Both the position numbers and the translations under genes were made by a program. Under the pieces are notes generated by a model. That model made no database searches. It was not told the DNA's origin and saw only the letters and a program-made list of their open reading frames with translations. 64,000 nucleotides of DNA from JACVRW01 sp963808545 (lineage in GTDB: Bacteria; Actinomycetota; Thermoleophilia; Solirubrobacterales; Thermoleophilaceae), in assembly GCA_963808545.1 (NCBI GenBank), contig CAWEGB010000006.1, positions 186,001-250,000 on the forward strand, given 5' to 3'. This document shows, one piece after another, positions 54,062 through 62,501 of the stretch (positions are counted from its first letter, which is position 1; each line of letters opens with the position of its first letter).

Positions 54062-55386
54062 GTGATTTTCGGGTGGAGAAGCTCGAGCTCGATCTACCCC
54101 CGTTGGCTGGAGCGCTGAGCCGGCGCCTGCACGACGCGGGCCTGCCGGTATCCCCCGAACGGCCAATCGCCTTCGCCCGGGCGCTCACGCTCGTCCGGCC
54201 CCTGACGCGGAGGCGCCTGTACTGGACCGCCCGCGGCGTGTTCGTCTCCGACCGGTCTCAGGTTCAGGCGTTCGACTCAGTGTTCTTCTCGATCTTCGGG
54301 GCTCGCGGTCCGGACGAGTCATTCGACCCGGAATCGGCGCACGTGGCCGGCGCGCCGCCCGGCGAGCCGCCCCGGTCCGATTACGCCGGTGTGCCTGGCG
54401 ACGTGCAGGCCGGCGGACCCTCGGTGGCGGCTCGTCCGACCGCCGATGACGAGGATGGGGCGGATGGGGGCGTCCTGCAGGCGATGGCAAGCGACGAGGA
54501 GCACCTGGCGGGCAAGAGCTTCGAGACGCTGGACGCGCACGAGCTGGCACAGCTCTATCGGCTGATGTCGCGCCTCGAGCTGGCCACCCCGGTGCGGCGC
54601 ACGCGCCGCTACCGCAGGCGCCGGCGCGGACAGCAGATCGACATGCGGCGAACCCTGCGAGGCAGCTTCCGTACCGGCGGCGACCCGATCCGCCTCGCGC
54701 ACCGCCGGCGGCGGGAGTCCCGCCGCCGGCTCGTGATGCTGTGCGACATCTCCGGCTCGATGGAGCCCTACGCGCGCGCCTACCTGCAGTTCCTGACCTG
54801 CGCCGCCGGCAGCGGCCCCAACGCCGAGGCGTTCGCCTTCGCCACCCGGCTCACGCGCCTGACGCGCGCGCTGGCCTCCCGGCACCCGGAGCGAGCCATC
54901 CAGCGCGCCGCCGCGGCGGCGCCCGACTGGTCGAGCGGGACGCGGATCGGTGACGCCCTGAAGGAGTTCAACGACCGCCACGGGCGGCGCGGCATGGCCC
55001 GCGGGGCGGTGATCGTGATCCTCTCCGACGGCTGGGAGCGCGGCGATCCGATGCTCGTGGGCCGCGAGATGGCGCGTCTCGGGCGCCTGGCGCACCGGAT
55101 CGTGTGGGTCAATCCGCGGGTGGGCGCGAGCCGGTTCTCCGTCCAGGCGGGGGGCATGGTGGCCGCCCTGCCGCATTGCGACGCGCTGGTGAGCGGACAC
55201 AGCTTCCAGGCGCTCGGCGAGGTCGTGGACGCCATCGGCGGGGCGCCGGCGCTGGAGCCGCGGCCGGTCGAGGTCGCCGCCGACGAGCCGGAGCCCTGGG
55301 CGAGCGCCACGCCGGTGCCCGGAAGCTCGGTGGCCATGCCGAGCGGGAACAGTCCCAGCAGGGGAAACACCACCCCGGGATGGTGA
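54058..55386 (+). CDS. coxE: CoxE-type von Willebrand factor A protein
   Basis: 442 residues. An N-terminal adaptor region (LAGALSRRLHDAGLPVSPERP) and an Arg-rich linker precede a VWA domain. Its MIDAS motif is D230-x-S-x-S (MLCDISGSMEPYARAYLQFL), with later TRIGDAL and VIVILSDGWERGDP elements. CoxE partners the CoxD ATPase in metal-centre maturation. The Pro/Ser tail (SGNSPSRGNTTPG) is low complexity. Confidence 0.95.
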   Translation: MSDFRVEKLELDLPPLAGALSRRLHDAGLPVSPERPIAFARALTLVRPLTRRRLYWTARGVFVSDRSQVQAFDSVFFSIFGARGPDESFDPESAHVAGAPPGEPPRSDYAGVPGDVQAGGPSVAARPTADDEDGADGGVLQAMASDEEHLAGKSFETLDAHELAQLYRLMSRLELATPVRRTRRYRRRRRGQQIDMRRTLRGSFRTGGDPIRLAHRRRRESRRRLVMLCDISGSMEPYARAYLQFLTCAAGSGPNAEAFAFATRLTRLTRALASRHPERAIQRAAAAAPDWSSGTRIGDALKEFNDRHGRRGMARGAVIVILSDGWERGDPMLVGREMARLGRLAHRIVWVNPRVGASRFSVQAGGMVAALPHCDALVSGHSFQALGEVVDAIGGAPALEPRPVEVAADEPEPWASATPVPGSSVAMPSGNSPSRGNTTPGW

Positions 55387-55389
55387 GCG

Positions 55390-55575
55390 ATGGCCGACGC
55401 TAAGACCTGCATCTACCCCGGTTGCGAGCGACCGGCCGTGCCTCCCCACCAGCTGGGCGGGCCACAGCCGGCCTTCTGCGACCTCGAGGAGCACAACGCG
55501 CTTCGCGCGCACCAGGAGCGGGAGCGTCTCGCGTCCCGGAACGAGCTAGACCGAGAGGAGAAGACGAGTGGCTGA
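55390..55575 (+). CDS. Small Cys-containing protein of the cox operon
   Basis: 61 residues. The pattern C-IYPG-C-ERPAVPPHQLGGPQPAF-C-D is like a short zinc-finger knuckle, with a helical Glu/Arg-rich C-terminus. It sits between coxE (3 bp) and the CoxL-like domain (8-base overlap). No function is known; a metal or partner-binding adaptor is possible. Confidence 0.65.
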   Translation: MADAKTCIYPGCERPAVPPHQLGGPQPAFCDLEEHNALRAHQERERLASRNELDREEKTSG

Positions 55576-56029
55576 CGAGGCCTACCGAGCAGTCTTCCTG
55601 CGCGTGCACCCCACCGGCAAGATGGTGCTCAGCCTGACCACCGAGGCCGACGGCAACGAGCGCGAGTACGCCGAGCTCGTGGCCGCCGAGCTGGGTGTGC
55701 CGGCGCTCGACGTGAAGGTCGTCCCCGCGGACACCAACCGTTTCGGCACGGGTCACGGCTTCAACACGAGCCCGTCCGGGGGCGCCTCGGCGGCGATCAC
55801 CAGCGCCACGGCCAAGATCCGCGACAAGGCGCGGCTGCTCGCCGGAATGGCGCTGGACGCCTCGCCCGAGAGCCTCACCTGGTCGAGGGGCGCGTGGACG
55901 GCCGGCAACGGCAGCGACCCGGCCGAGGCCAAGACGATCGAGGAGATCGCGCTCTACGCGCACGGCACCGGCGCGCTGCCGCCGGGCGTGGAGGGCGGCC
56001 TGGACGCGCAGACCGTCTACCGCGATTGA
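55568..56029 (+). CDS. Free-standing CoxL-like domain
   Basis: 153 residues from a GTG. It aligns end to end with CoxL residues about 491-634: RVHPTGKMVLSLTTEADGNE against RVHPSGKAVVSISAQTQGQG, then YAELVAAELGVPALDVKVVP, GGASAAITSATAKIRDKARL and LPPGVEGGLDAQTVYRD. The cofactor-contacting QGQGHET is replaced by TEADGNEREY, and the Cys loop and catalytic Glu domains are absent. It cannot be an enzyme. It could act as a scaffold or chaperone that mimics part of CoxL during assembly. Confidence 0.75.
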   Translation: MADEAYRAVFLRVHPTGKMVLSLTTEADGNEREYAELVAAELGVPALDVKVVPADTNRFGTGHGFNTSPSGGASAAITSATAKIRDKARLLAGMALDASPESLTWSRGAWTAGNGSDPAEAKTIEEIALYAHGTGALPPGVEGGLDAQTVYRD

Positions 56030-56038
56030 GCCCTGGAT

Positions 56039-56578
56039 CTAGCGGTGGTTGTCGAGCACGATCTCGACCTCGTCGGCGACCTTCAGGGCGCCGAAGAGGG
56101 CGGAGTAGGGCTTCATGCCCCAGTCGGTCTGCTTCACCACGGCCGTGCCGCTGAGCTTCCCGTCTGCGTCCGCGACAAGATCGAACTCGATGGGACGGGT
56201 GGTGCCGGCGAGGGTGAGATCCCCCTGCACGCTGATCCGGCCGCCGTCGTCGGCGTGTGCCGTGCCGGTCGAGCGAAAGGTGATGTCCTGACGCTTGAGG
56301 ACCTCATCGTCGATGGTCTGGTGGATGCTCGCCTTCTCGTCGTCACCGAGGGCCTGGATCCCGCCCGTGCCCGATTGCACCCGCAGCGACGTGGCGTCGG
56401 CGGCGAGCTCGATCTTCGTGGCCGAGGGATCGTCGCCGACTTCGAGCGTGCCCTCCCAGGAGGTCACGTGGATCACCAGGTCGTGCCCGGCCTTGGCCGC
56501 CGCCCCGCTTCGCCGCGTATGAACCGAGAGGTCGGCGTTGTGCGGTCCGAGCCGATGCGTGCCTTGCTGAAGCGCCAC
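56039..56578 (-). CDS. YceI-family lipocalin-like protein
   Basis: 179 residues, antisense to the cox operon. RLGPHNADLSVHTRRSGAAA, KAGHDLVIHVTSWEGTLEVG, ITFRSTGTAHADDGGRISVQ, GDLTLAGTTRPIEFDLVADA and TDWGMKPYSALFGALKVADE follow the YceI pattern. The family binds isoprenoid lipids such as polyprenyl quinones in a beta barrel. No signal peptide is visible, so it would be cytosolic. Its place beside coxG suggests quinone handling for CO oxidation. Confidence 0.88.
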   Translation of the reverse strand: MALQQGTHRLGPHNADLSVHTRRSGAAAKAGHDLVIHVTSWEGTLEVGDDPSATKIELAADATSLRVQSGTGGIQALGDDEKASIHQTIDDEVLKRQDITFRSTGTAHADDGGRISVQGDLTLAGTTRPIEFDLVADADGKLSGTAVVKQTDWGMKPYSALFGALKVADEVEIVLDNHR

Positions 56579-56618
56579 CGGGCGAGCCTATTGGGAACCC
56601 CGAGACAGGAGAAGACAC

Positions 56619-57050
56619 ATGGCCATCGAGCTTGATCATTCGTTCTCCACCGAGAAGTCGATCGACGACAGCTTCACCTCGATCACCGACCTCGAGCGGG
56701 TGGTGCCGGCGGTGGAGGGCGGTCGCGTGATCGAGACGACGGGACCGGACTCCGTGAAGGCCGAGATCCTGATGAAGATGGGCGCGATGTCGATGAAGAT
56801 GGTCGGCACGGTCGAGGTCGCGGAGCAGGACGCCGACGCCCACACCGCCGTGCTCCGGGTCAAGGCCAAGGAGGCCGGTGGCACCGGGCACGCCAACGCC
56901 GACGTGACCTTTCAGCTGGAGGACGGCGGCGGGAACATTCACACCCGGGCGCAGATCACGGGCAAGGCCGCATCGATGGGCGAGGGCGTGGTCATCGGCG
57001 TGCTCGACGGGCTCATCACCGACTTCACCACCAAGCTCGGCCAGATCTGA
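56619..57050 (+). CDS. coxG: CoxG (SRPBCC-fold) without membrane tail
   Basis: 143 residues; GACAGGAGA precedes the ATG. FSTEKSIDDSFTSITDLERV then VPAVEGGRV is the CoxG start, ILMKMGAMSMKMVGTVEVAE and NIHTRAQITGKAASMGEGVV follow. CoxG is reported to recruit CO dehydrogenase to the membrane and carry quinone. Many CoxG proteins have a long linker and C-terminal TM helix; this one ends with the fold (LITDFTTKLGQI). It would need another membrane partner, possibly the five upstream proteins. Confidence 0.88.
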   Translation: MAIELDHSFSTEKSIDDSFTSITDLERVVPAVEGGRVIETTGPDSVKAEILMKMGAMSMKMVGTVEVAEQDADAHTAVLRVKAKEAGGTGHANADVTFQLEDGGGNIHTRAQITGKAASMGEGVVIGVLDGLITDFTTKLGQI

Positions 57051-57101
57051 GCCGAGCGATTGATCTGGACGAAACGTTGACGCGCAGTACAGGACATCGG
57101 G

Positions 57102-57323
57102 TTGAGCCCCGAATCACCCGATCTCGATCAGACGATGCTCACGCCCCTACATCCCATGCTGCCCCGGGTGCCTGCCCTCCCCAGACCGGGCGAGCGCCGC
57201 GCGCACGCCCGTGAACTGCCGCACGACGCTGCGCGCTACGCGTGCGAATGCGGAACGTCCTTCACGGCAGGGGTCACCACGTCGGTCAAGTGCCCGGCCT
57301 GCGGGCAGCAGCAGCCCTGGTAG
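57102..57323 (+). CDS. Small C-terminal zinc-ribbon protein
   Basis: 73 residues from a TTG; an ATG at 57135 is an alternative. The C-terminus YACECGTSFTAGVTTSVKCP then ACGQQQPW has CxC and CxxC pairs spaced for one zinc. Similar short proteins are common in actinobacteria; the role is unknown. Confidence 0.6.
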   Translation: MSPESPDLDQTMLTPLHPMLPRVPALPRPGERRAHARELPHDAARYACECGTSFTAGVTTSVKCPACGQQQPW

Positions 57324-57476
57324 TGACGCTCCTCTAGCCCGGGCGGCCGCCAGATCGCGTTCTCGATCGCCGGCAGGCGAGTTCGTCCGCGGCGTGCGTC
57401 CCGAGGCGATCCTCCCTACGAACCGCAGGTGTGTCATGCGGAACGTAGGGGCTCCCTATGCGCCAGCGCGCACCCT

Positions 57477-57925
57477 CTACCCGCCGGGCCTCCTCTGGGC
57501 CGGGTAGGGCACATCGATGTCGAGGCGCCCGTCGGCCAGGAGCCTGACCAGCATCAGCTGGGTGTCGCCGTCGCTGTAGAGGAGCTGGCAGCGGGTCGCC
57601 CCGGCAGGACGAATCGCGCCCGCGCAGCGCACGGAGCCCACCTGCGGGATTCCACCGCGCCGGACCTGGCGTTCGAGGCGGGGCTCCGCGCTCGAGGCCG
57701 CCACCGGCTCGACCGGATCGGGAGCGCCGTCGCGGGTGAGCAGCAACACAGACACTCCGACGGCAAGCGGAGCAGGACAGCAGACACGAGCCACGCCCGT
57801 GAGGGCCGCGGAAGCGAGCGCCGGGACGGCTCCTCGAAGAACACGAAGCCACACTCGCCGCAGCGGGACGCCTGGGCCGGCGCGCCGGCGCCGCAGCGCG
57901 GGCAGCTGGTTGTCGTGACCGTCAC
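57477..57925 (-). pseudogene. Zinc-ribbon membrane protein with a frameshift
   Basis: The first frame from ATG 57925 gives MTVTTTSCPRCGAGAPAQAS then RCGECGFVFFEEP (four Cys) and the start of a TM helix AWLVSAVLL. Near 57764 the next frame continues PLAVGVSVLLLTRDGAPDPV, completing the helix, and then a soluble part (VGSVRCAGAIRPAGATRCQL, LMLVRLLADGRLDIDVPYPA) to the stop at 57477. One base removed restores about 148 residues. Confidence 0.65.
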
Positions 57926-57962
57926 GCCCCGACGGTAGCGGGGTTGGGGTCCGCAGCGCGAT

Positions 57963-58166
57963 CTAGCCCGTCAACCGCCCGTGCAGCTGGCCCCGGAACG
58001 TCGCGATCTCGGTGACCGCCGCGCCGACGAAGGCCTGGCTCGTCGTGTGGATCTCATCGTGGAGGTCGGCCATGTAGGCGGGGTTGCCGGCCAGGCCCTC
58101 GATCGAGGCCAGGGCACGCTCGGCCTGGAGGTCCTGGAGGCGCAGGTGGAGGTCGGTGGCGGTCAT
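57963..58166 (-). CDS. Small helical protein (hypothetical)
   Basis: 67 residues, MTATDLHLRLQDLQAERALA then SIEGLAGNPAYMADLHDEIH, mostly helical with no Cys. The reading is compact and the codon use is like its neighbours, but no family is recognised. It is divergent from the hydrolase at 58248. Confidence 0.55.
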   Translation of the reverse strand: MTATDLHLRLQDLQAERALASIEGLAGNPAYMADLHDEIHTTSQAFVGAAVTEIATFRGQLHGRLTG

Positions 58167-58247
58167 GGGGCGATCTTCGGCCGCGCGGGGGCGTTCGGAC
58201 ATCCGGGATACCCCCGGCCGGTCCCCGGGCCGGCACGGGCTGCCAGC

Positions 58248-58877
58248 ATGGCGGGCGTGAGCACGCTCGAGCTCGACACCCCGCACGGTCCCGCCCGGGC
58301 CCACCTCCACCAGGTCGCGGATCCCGTGGCCGCCCTGGTGCTGGGGCACGGCGCCGGGGGAGGGGTGGCCGCTCCGGATCTGGTGGTGGCGACCGAGGCG
58401 GCGAACTCCGAGCGAATCAGCGTCGCGCTGGTCGAGCAGCCCTACCGCGTGGCCGGGCGGCGGGCGCCGGCTCCCGCGGCGCAGCTCGAAACGGCCTGGA
58501 TCACGGTCACCGGGCAGCTGGCGGCGGGGGAGCTGAGCGGCCTCCCCCTGATCGTGGGCGGTCGCTCGCTGGGCGCCCGGGTGGCGTGCCGCACCGTGGC
58601 GGCCACCGGCGCGGTGGCCGTGCTCTGCCTCGCCTTCCCGCTCGTCCCGCCCCGGCGCAAGGGCGGCCCGATGCCGCCGAGCCGCCTGGACGAGCTCGAA
58701 GCGGTTGAGCTGCCGGTGCTCGTCGTGCAGGGCGAGAGCGACCAGTTCGGCATGCCGCCGCCCGGCCCCAACCGTTCCGTGGTCACGGTGGCGGGCAACC
58801 ACAGCCTGCGCAAGGACACCGAGGCGGTTGGGCGAGCGGTGAAGGACTGGCTGCCGGCCGCATTACCCGAGGGGTAA
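58248..58877 (+). CDS. Small alpha/beta hydrolase (KANL3/Tex30-like)
   Basis: 209 residues. VAALVLGHGAGGGVAAPDLV supplies the oxyanion glycines, LIVGGRSLGARVACRTVA the Ser nucleophile, LPVLVVQGESDQFGMPP the Asp and VTVAGNHSLRKD the His. This fits the dienelactone-hydrolase-like KANL3/Tex30 family; the substrate is unknown. GTG 58257 three codons later is an equal start candidate. Confidence 0.85.
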   Translation: MAGVSTLELDTPHGPARAHLHQVADPVAALVLGHGAGGGVAAPDLVVATEAANSERISVALVEQPYRVAGRRAPAPAAQLETAWITVTGQLAAGELSGLPLIVGGRSLGARVACRTVAATGAVAVLCLAFPLVPPRRKGGPMPPSRLDELEAVELPVLVVQGESDQFGMPPPGPNRSVVTVAGNHSLRKDTEAVGRAVKDWLPAALPEG

Positions 58878-58946
58878 GCGATTAGTCCGGGGGCTGCTGC
58901 TTGTCTAAGGGCCGAACGCTTTTCTCGTCGCCCAGGAGCAAGACAA

Positions 58947-60428
58947 GTGACTGTTGACACGAACACGCCGACCGACACAAACTCAGACCGAAAACGCTGG
59001 CTGGCGCTCTACGTGCTGTGCGTGGGCGTGCTGATGATCGTCCTCGACGCGACGATCGTGAACGTCGCTCTGCCCTCGATCCAGGACGACCTGGGCTTCT
59101 CGCAGAGCGATCTCGCCTGGGTGGTCAACGCCTACCTGATCGCCTTCGGCGGGCTGCTCCTGCTGGCCGGCCGCATGGGCGATCTCATCGGCCAGCGGCG
59201 GGTCTTCCTGATCGGCCTGGCGATCTTCACCGTGGCCTCGCTGCTGTGCGCGGTGGCGCAGAGCCAGGGCATGCTGATCGGCGCGCGCTTCGTGCAGGGC
59301 GTCGGCGGAGCGCTGACCTCTGCGGTGGTCCTGGGCATGATCGTGACCATGTTCCCCGAGCCGCGCGAGCAGGCCAAGGCGATCGGGGTCTACACCTTCG
59401 TCGCGGTCGCCGGCGGCTCGATCGGCCTGCTTGTGGGCGGCGTGCTCACCGAGGCCATCAACTGGCATTGGATCTTCTTCGTCAACCTGCCGATCGGCGT
59501 GGCCACGGCGCTGTTCGCGCTGCGGCTGGTGGAGGACGGCGAGGGCATCGGCTTCGGCGAGGGCGCGGACATCCCCGGCGCGGCGCTGCTCACCGGCGGG
59601 TTGATGCTCGGCGTGTACACCATCCTCGGCGTGGCCGAAGAGGGCTGGGGCTCCACAAGAACGCTCGGGCTCGGAGCGGTCTCGCTGCTCCTGCTCGCTG
59701 CCTTCATCGTGCGCCAGTCGCGCATCGAGAACCCGCTCATGCCGCTGCGGCTGTTCCGGTCTCCCAACGTGACCGGAGCCAACCTGATCCAGGCGCTGCT
59801 GGTGGTGGGCATGTTCGGGATGTTCTTCCTGGGCGCGCTCTACATGCAACGGATCCTGGGTTACAGCGCGCTCGAGGTCGGCCTGGCCTTCCTGCCCTCC
59901 ACGATCGTGATGGGCACCATCTCGTTCCGCTACTCGGCCCGCGCGAACATGCGCTTCGGCGCCAAACCGGTGCTGATCCCCAGCATGCTGGCCATCGGCG
60001 GCGGGATGCTGCTGTTCGCCCGCACCCCGGTGGACGGCAGCTTCGCCGTCGACATCCTGCCGGCGATGGTCCTGTTCGGCACCGGCGCCGGCTTCGGCTT
60101 CCCGGCGCTCATGTCGCTCGCCATGTCGGGAGCCACCCCCAGCGACTCGGGACTGGCCTCCGGGCTCGTCAACACGAGCGTGCAGGTGGGCGGCGCCATC
60201 GGCCTGGCCGTGCTGGCCACGCTCGCCAGCGAGCGCACCGACAGCCTGCTGGCTGACGGCGAGTCCACCGCGGCCGCGCTCAACTCCGGCTATCACCTGG
60301 CCTATCTGATCGGGGCGGGCCTCGTGGCTGTCGCTCTGGTGGTTGCCCTGCTCGTGCTGCGGCCCGAGGAGGCGCCTGCCGCGGAGCCCGCACAGTCTGC
60401 GGAGCCGGCCTACGGCGAGGCCGGCTGA
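58947..60428 (+). CDS. DHA2-family MFS exporter
   Basis: 493 residues from a GTG with AGGAGCAAG upstream. IVLDATIVNVALPSIQDDLG (motif D1), LAGRMGDLIGQRRVF (motif A), GSIGLLVGGVLTEAINWHWIFFVNLPIG (motif C) and DSGLASGLVNTSVQVGGAIG are all present. Third intact exporter of this class in the window; the tail EEAPAAEPAQSAEPAYGEAG is disordered. Confidence 0.88.
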   Translation: MTVDTNTPTDTNSDRKRWLALYVLCVGVLMIVLDATIVNVALPSIQDDLGFSQSDLAWVVNAYLIAFGGLLLLAGRMGDLIGQRRVFLIGLAIFTVASLLCAVAQSQGMLIGARFVQGVGGALTSAVVLGMIVTMFPEPREQAKAIGVYTFVAVAGGSIGLLVGGVLTEAINWHWIFFVNLPIGVATALFALRLVEDGEGIGFGEGADIPGAALLTGGLMLGVYTILGVAEEGWGSTRTLGLGAVSLLLLAAFIVRQSRIENPLMPLRLFRSPNVTGANLIQALLVVGMFGMFFLGALYMQRILGYSALEVGLAFLPSTIVMGTISFRYSARANMRFGAKPVLIPSMLAIGGGMLLFARTPVDGSFAVDILPAMVLFGTGAGFGFPALMSLAMSGATPSDSGLASGLVNTSVQVGGAIGLAVLATLASERTDSLLADGESTAAALNSGYHLAYLIGAGLVAVALVVALLVLRPEEAPAAEPAQSAEPAYGEAG

Positions 60429-60434
60429 GCCAGG

Positions 60435-62009
60435 TCAGCCGAGCGGCGCGAGCAGCGCCTTCTTGCCCTCGAAGGCGAAGAACAACAGGTCGACCATCCG
60501 GAAGGTCGTGTTGTTGGGCCCGAGCGAGGGCTTGAACGCCGTGTCGCGGACGATCGAGTGGGTGCTGCCCTCCATCGCGCGGTGGAAGGTCTCCGCCACG
60601 ATCCGGGCACCCACGCCCTTCAGCTTGCCGCCATTGAACTCCGCCTCGCGCAGGACATAGAACCAGAGCGGGGTGTTCTTGAGGAACGCCTCGCGCTGCG
60701 TCTGGGTGAGAGAGCCGATGTCCGCGCCGCCGGAGCCGTTGCGCAGCTGGGCGGCGGTGAGCTTGGTGACGTTCACGCCCTTGTTCTTCAGGAAGGTGAC
60801 CATCTGCTGACCCGTGGCCAGGTTGACCATCTTCGCGCGCGTGAGGTTGCGGAAGGCGAGGTTGCGGCGAGCGTCGTTGAAGCCGACGTTGGGCCCGCCG
60901 AAGGTGCCGGTCGGCAGGTGTTCCAGCGGGTTGACCAGGGTCGAGTCGATGCGCATCGCCCGGTTGAACTTGCCCGCCGGCACCACCAGGCCCGGCTTGG
61001 GGATCTCGCCGAAGTCGTAGAGGCGCCGGAAGTCGGCGATCCAGTTGCTGGGCAACCGCGAGCCGCCGCCGAGGTCGCCTCCGGTGGCCGAGAACAGGAA
61101 CAGCAGCTCGAGCGAGCCCGACCCGCCGTCGAAGATCCTGTTCCAGTTGTAGCCGCGCCGGATCATCGCGTGCCCGAGCCGGAAGCCGGCCACCGAGAAC
61201 TCCAGCGGCATGGTCGGGACGTCGGTAGGCGTGGCGCCCACCTCGAAGGCCTTACGGCCCTGGTTGAACACGTTGCTGACCACGCCGGCCGCGGCGATGC
61301 GGGGCAGATAGTCGGTGCGCAGCATCCACTGGTAGTGCTTCGTCACCAGCTCGCGCGCCTTGGTGAAGCGCTGACCGGCGGGCACCGAGGCGGGCAGCGT
61401 GTCGACCACCCGGTTGTGGAAGCGGATCATCGCCAGGTGGGTCTGGGCTACGGCGAGGTTCTCGTCGTTGCGCGGATCGGGGATCACCGCCTTGCGCTTC
61501 TTGGCCTGGGTGTTGCCCAGGCCGCGCGGCAGGTCGAAGCCGTCCTTGGCGGGGATTCCGTCGGCCGCGATGGTCTTGCCCATCTTGAGATGCAGACCGT
61601 CCGTCTCATAGAACTTGGCCGACTCCGGATCCTGCGGGCCGGCGCCGTAGAGCGAGTCCAGGTCGAGGCTGGGCGAGCGTCCCTGAAGCAGCGCGGCGGG
61701 CGAGATGTTGGTGCCCAGCGTGACCGTGGTCCGGTCGAAGGTCAGGTCGTGGTCCACGAACTGGCCGAGGTAGGTGAAGCCCGCCGGCACCCCGGTGGCG
61801 CCTCCGCCGCCGGCGGCCATCTCGTGCCCCACCTTCTTGCGGTTGGGCTCGCCGAGCTGCTTGCCGGTCCCCTTCGGGCCCATCCGCGAGAAGCGGAACG
61901 GCGGCGCGGTGTCGGCGGCCGCGAGGGCCGCCACCGTGCGTCCCCCGTCGGCTTCGGTCAGAAGTCCCTCTCCGACCACGTAGTAGCTCTCGGAACCGTG
62001 CTTGTCCAC
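60435..62009 (-). CDS. Animal-type (cyclooxygenase-fold) heme peroxidase
   Basis: 524 residues from a GTG with AGGAGGCG at proper spacing. GFTYLGQFVDHDLTFDRTTV contains the distal His. AVAQTHLAMIRFHNRVVDTL, TKHYQWMLRTDYLPRIAAAG and AGFRLGHAMIRRGYNWNRIF, with the proximal His, match the heme-peroxidase superfamily of bacterial peroxicins. No signal peptide is seen. Such proteins use hydrogen peroxide to oxidise halides or organic substrates. ATG 62063 would add 18 residues. Confidence 0.9.
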   Translation of the reverse strand: MDKHGSESYYVVGEGLLTEADGGRTVAALAAADTAPPFRFSRMGPKGTGKQLGEPNRKKVGHEMAAGGGGATGVPAGFTYLGQFVDHDLTFDRTTVTLGTNISPAALLQGRSPSLDLDSLYGAGPQDPESAKFYETDGLHLKMGKTIAADGIPAKDGFDLPRGLGNTQAKKRKAVIPDPRNDENLAVAQTHLAMIRFHNRVVDTLPASVPAGQRFTKARELVTKHYQWMLRTDYLPRIAAAGVVSNVFNQGRKAFEVGATPTDVPTMPLEFSVAGFRLGHAMIRRGYNWNRIFDGGSGSLELLFLFSATGGDLGGGSRLPSNWIADFRRLYDFGEIPKPGLVVPAGKFNRAMRIDSTLVNPLEHLPTGTFGGPNVGFNDARRNLAFRNLTRAKMVNLATGQQMVTFLKNKGVNVTKLTAAQLRNGSGGADIGSLTQTQREAFLKNTPLWFYVLREAEFNGGKLKGVGARIVAETFHRAMEGSTHSIVRDTAFKPSLGPNNTTFRMVDLLFFAFEGKKALLAPLG

Positions 62010-62100
62010 ACCGCCTCCTGTCCTTGGGGCCGACGCGGGCTCGACACTCTCACGCCGTGCCACTCGCCGTCAACGGGTACGCGTCGGGCCTTGGAGGCGC

Positions 62101-62355
62101 TCAGGGTGAGTGCACCGGCGGCTCGAACACGGCGGGCATAGGCCCGCTGTCGGCCTCCGTGCCACAGCTCTCGCAGTAGGGAGGTCGCTCGGAGTTGCGG
62201 AAGCCGAGTGCCGCCCAGACGATCAGCCACAGGCCGAACGTCACCACGCTGAGCGCGAGATGGAGCAGGTGGTTCACCCGCGGCTTGACCATTACGGTCT
62301 GGCGGCCGCAGGAAAAGCACCAGCCCGCCGACCGGTACATGCCCACTCTGAACAT
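62101..62355 (-). CDS. Small zinc-ribbon membrane protein
   Basis: 84 residues, AAGGAA before ATG. AGWCFSCGRQTVMVKPRVNH, one TM helix (LLHLALSVVTFGLWLIVWAAL) and PPYCESCGTEADSG give two CxxC pairs flanking the helix, which could form one zinc site. The upstream sequence has GGGGGTATC, similar to a SigB/SigF-type -10 element; this is weak evidence. Confidence 0.7.
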   Translation of the reverse strand: MFRVGMYRSAGWCFSCGRQTVMVKPRVNHLLHLALSVVTFGLWLIVWAALGFRNSERPPYCESCGTEADSGPMPAVFEPPVHSP

Positions 62356-62501
62356 CGGATGTTCCTTCTCTGGGGTGCCTCGACTGGAAGTCTCACGCCC
62401 ACGCCGGACGGGTGATACCCCCGGTTGTCTGGTCTCGGCCCCCCAAGCGGGGGTGACCATCCGGTCAGCCGGGCCCGCCGGGCGGTTTAACCTCCCGGCG
62501 C

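Noticed and set aside
58205..62420. GGGGGTATC elements before 58166 and 62355 as SigB/SigF promoters
   Set aside because: The -10-like string is present twice but I see no matching GTTT-type -35 at the right distance.
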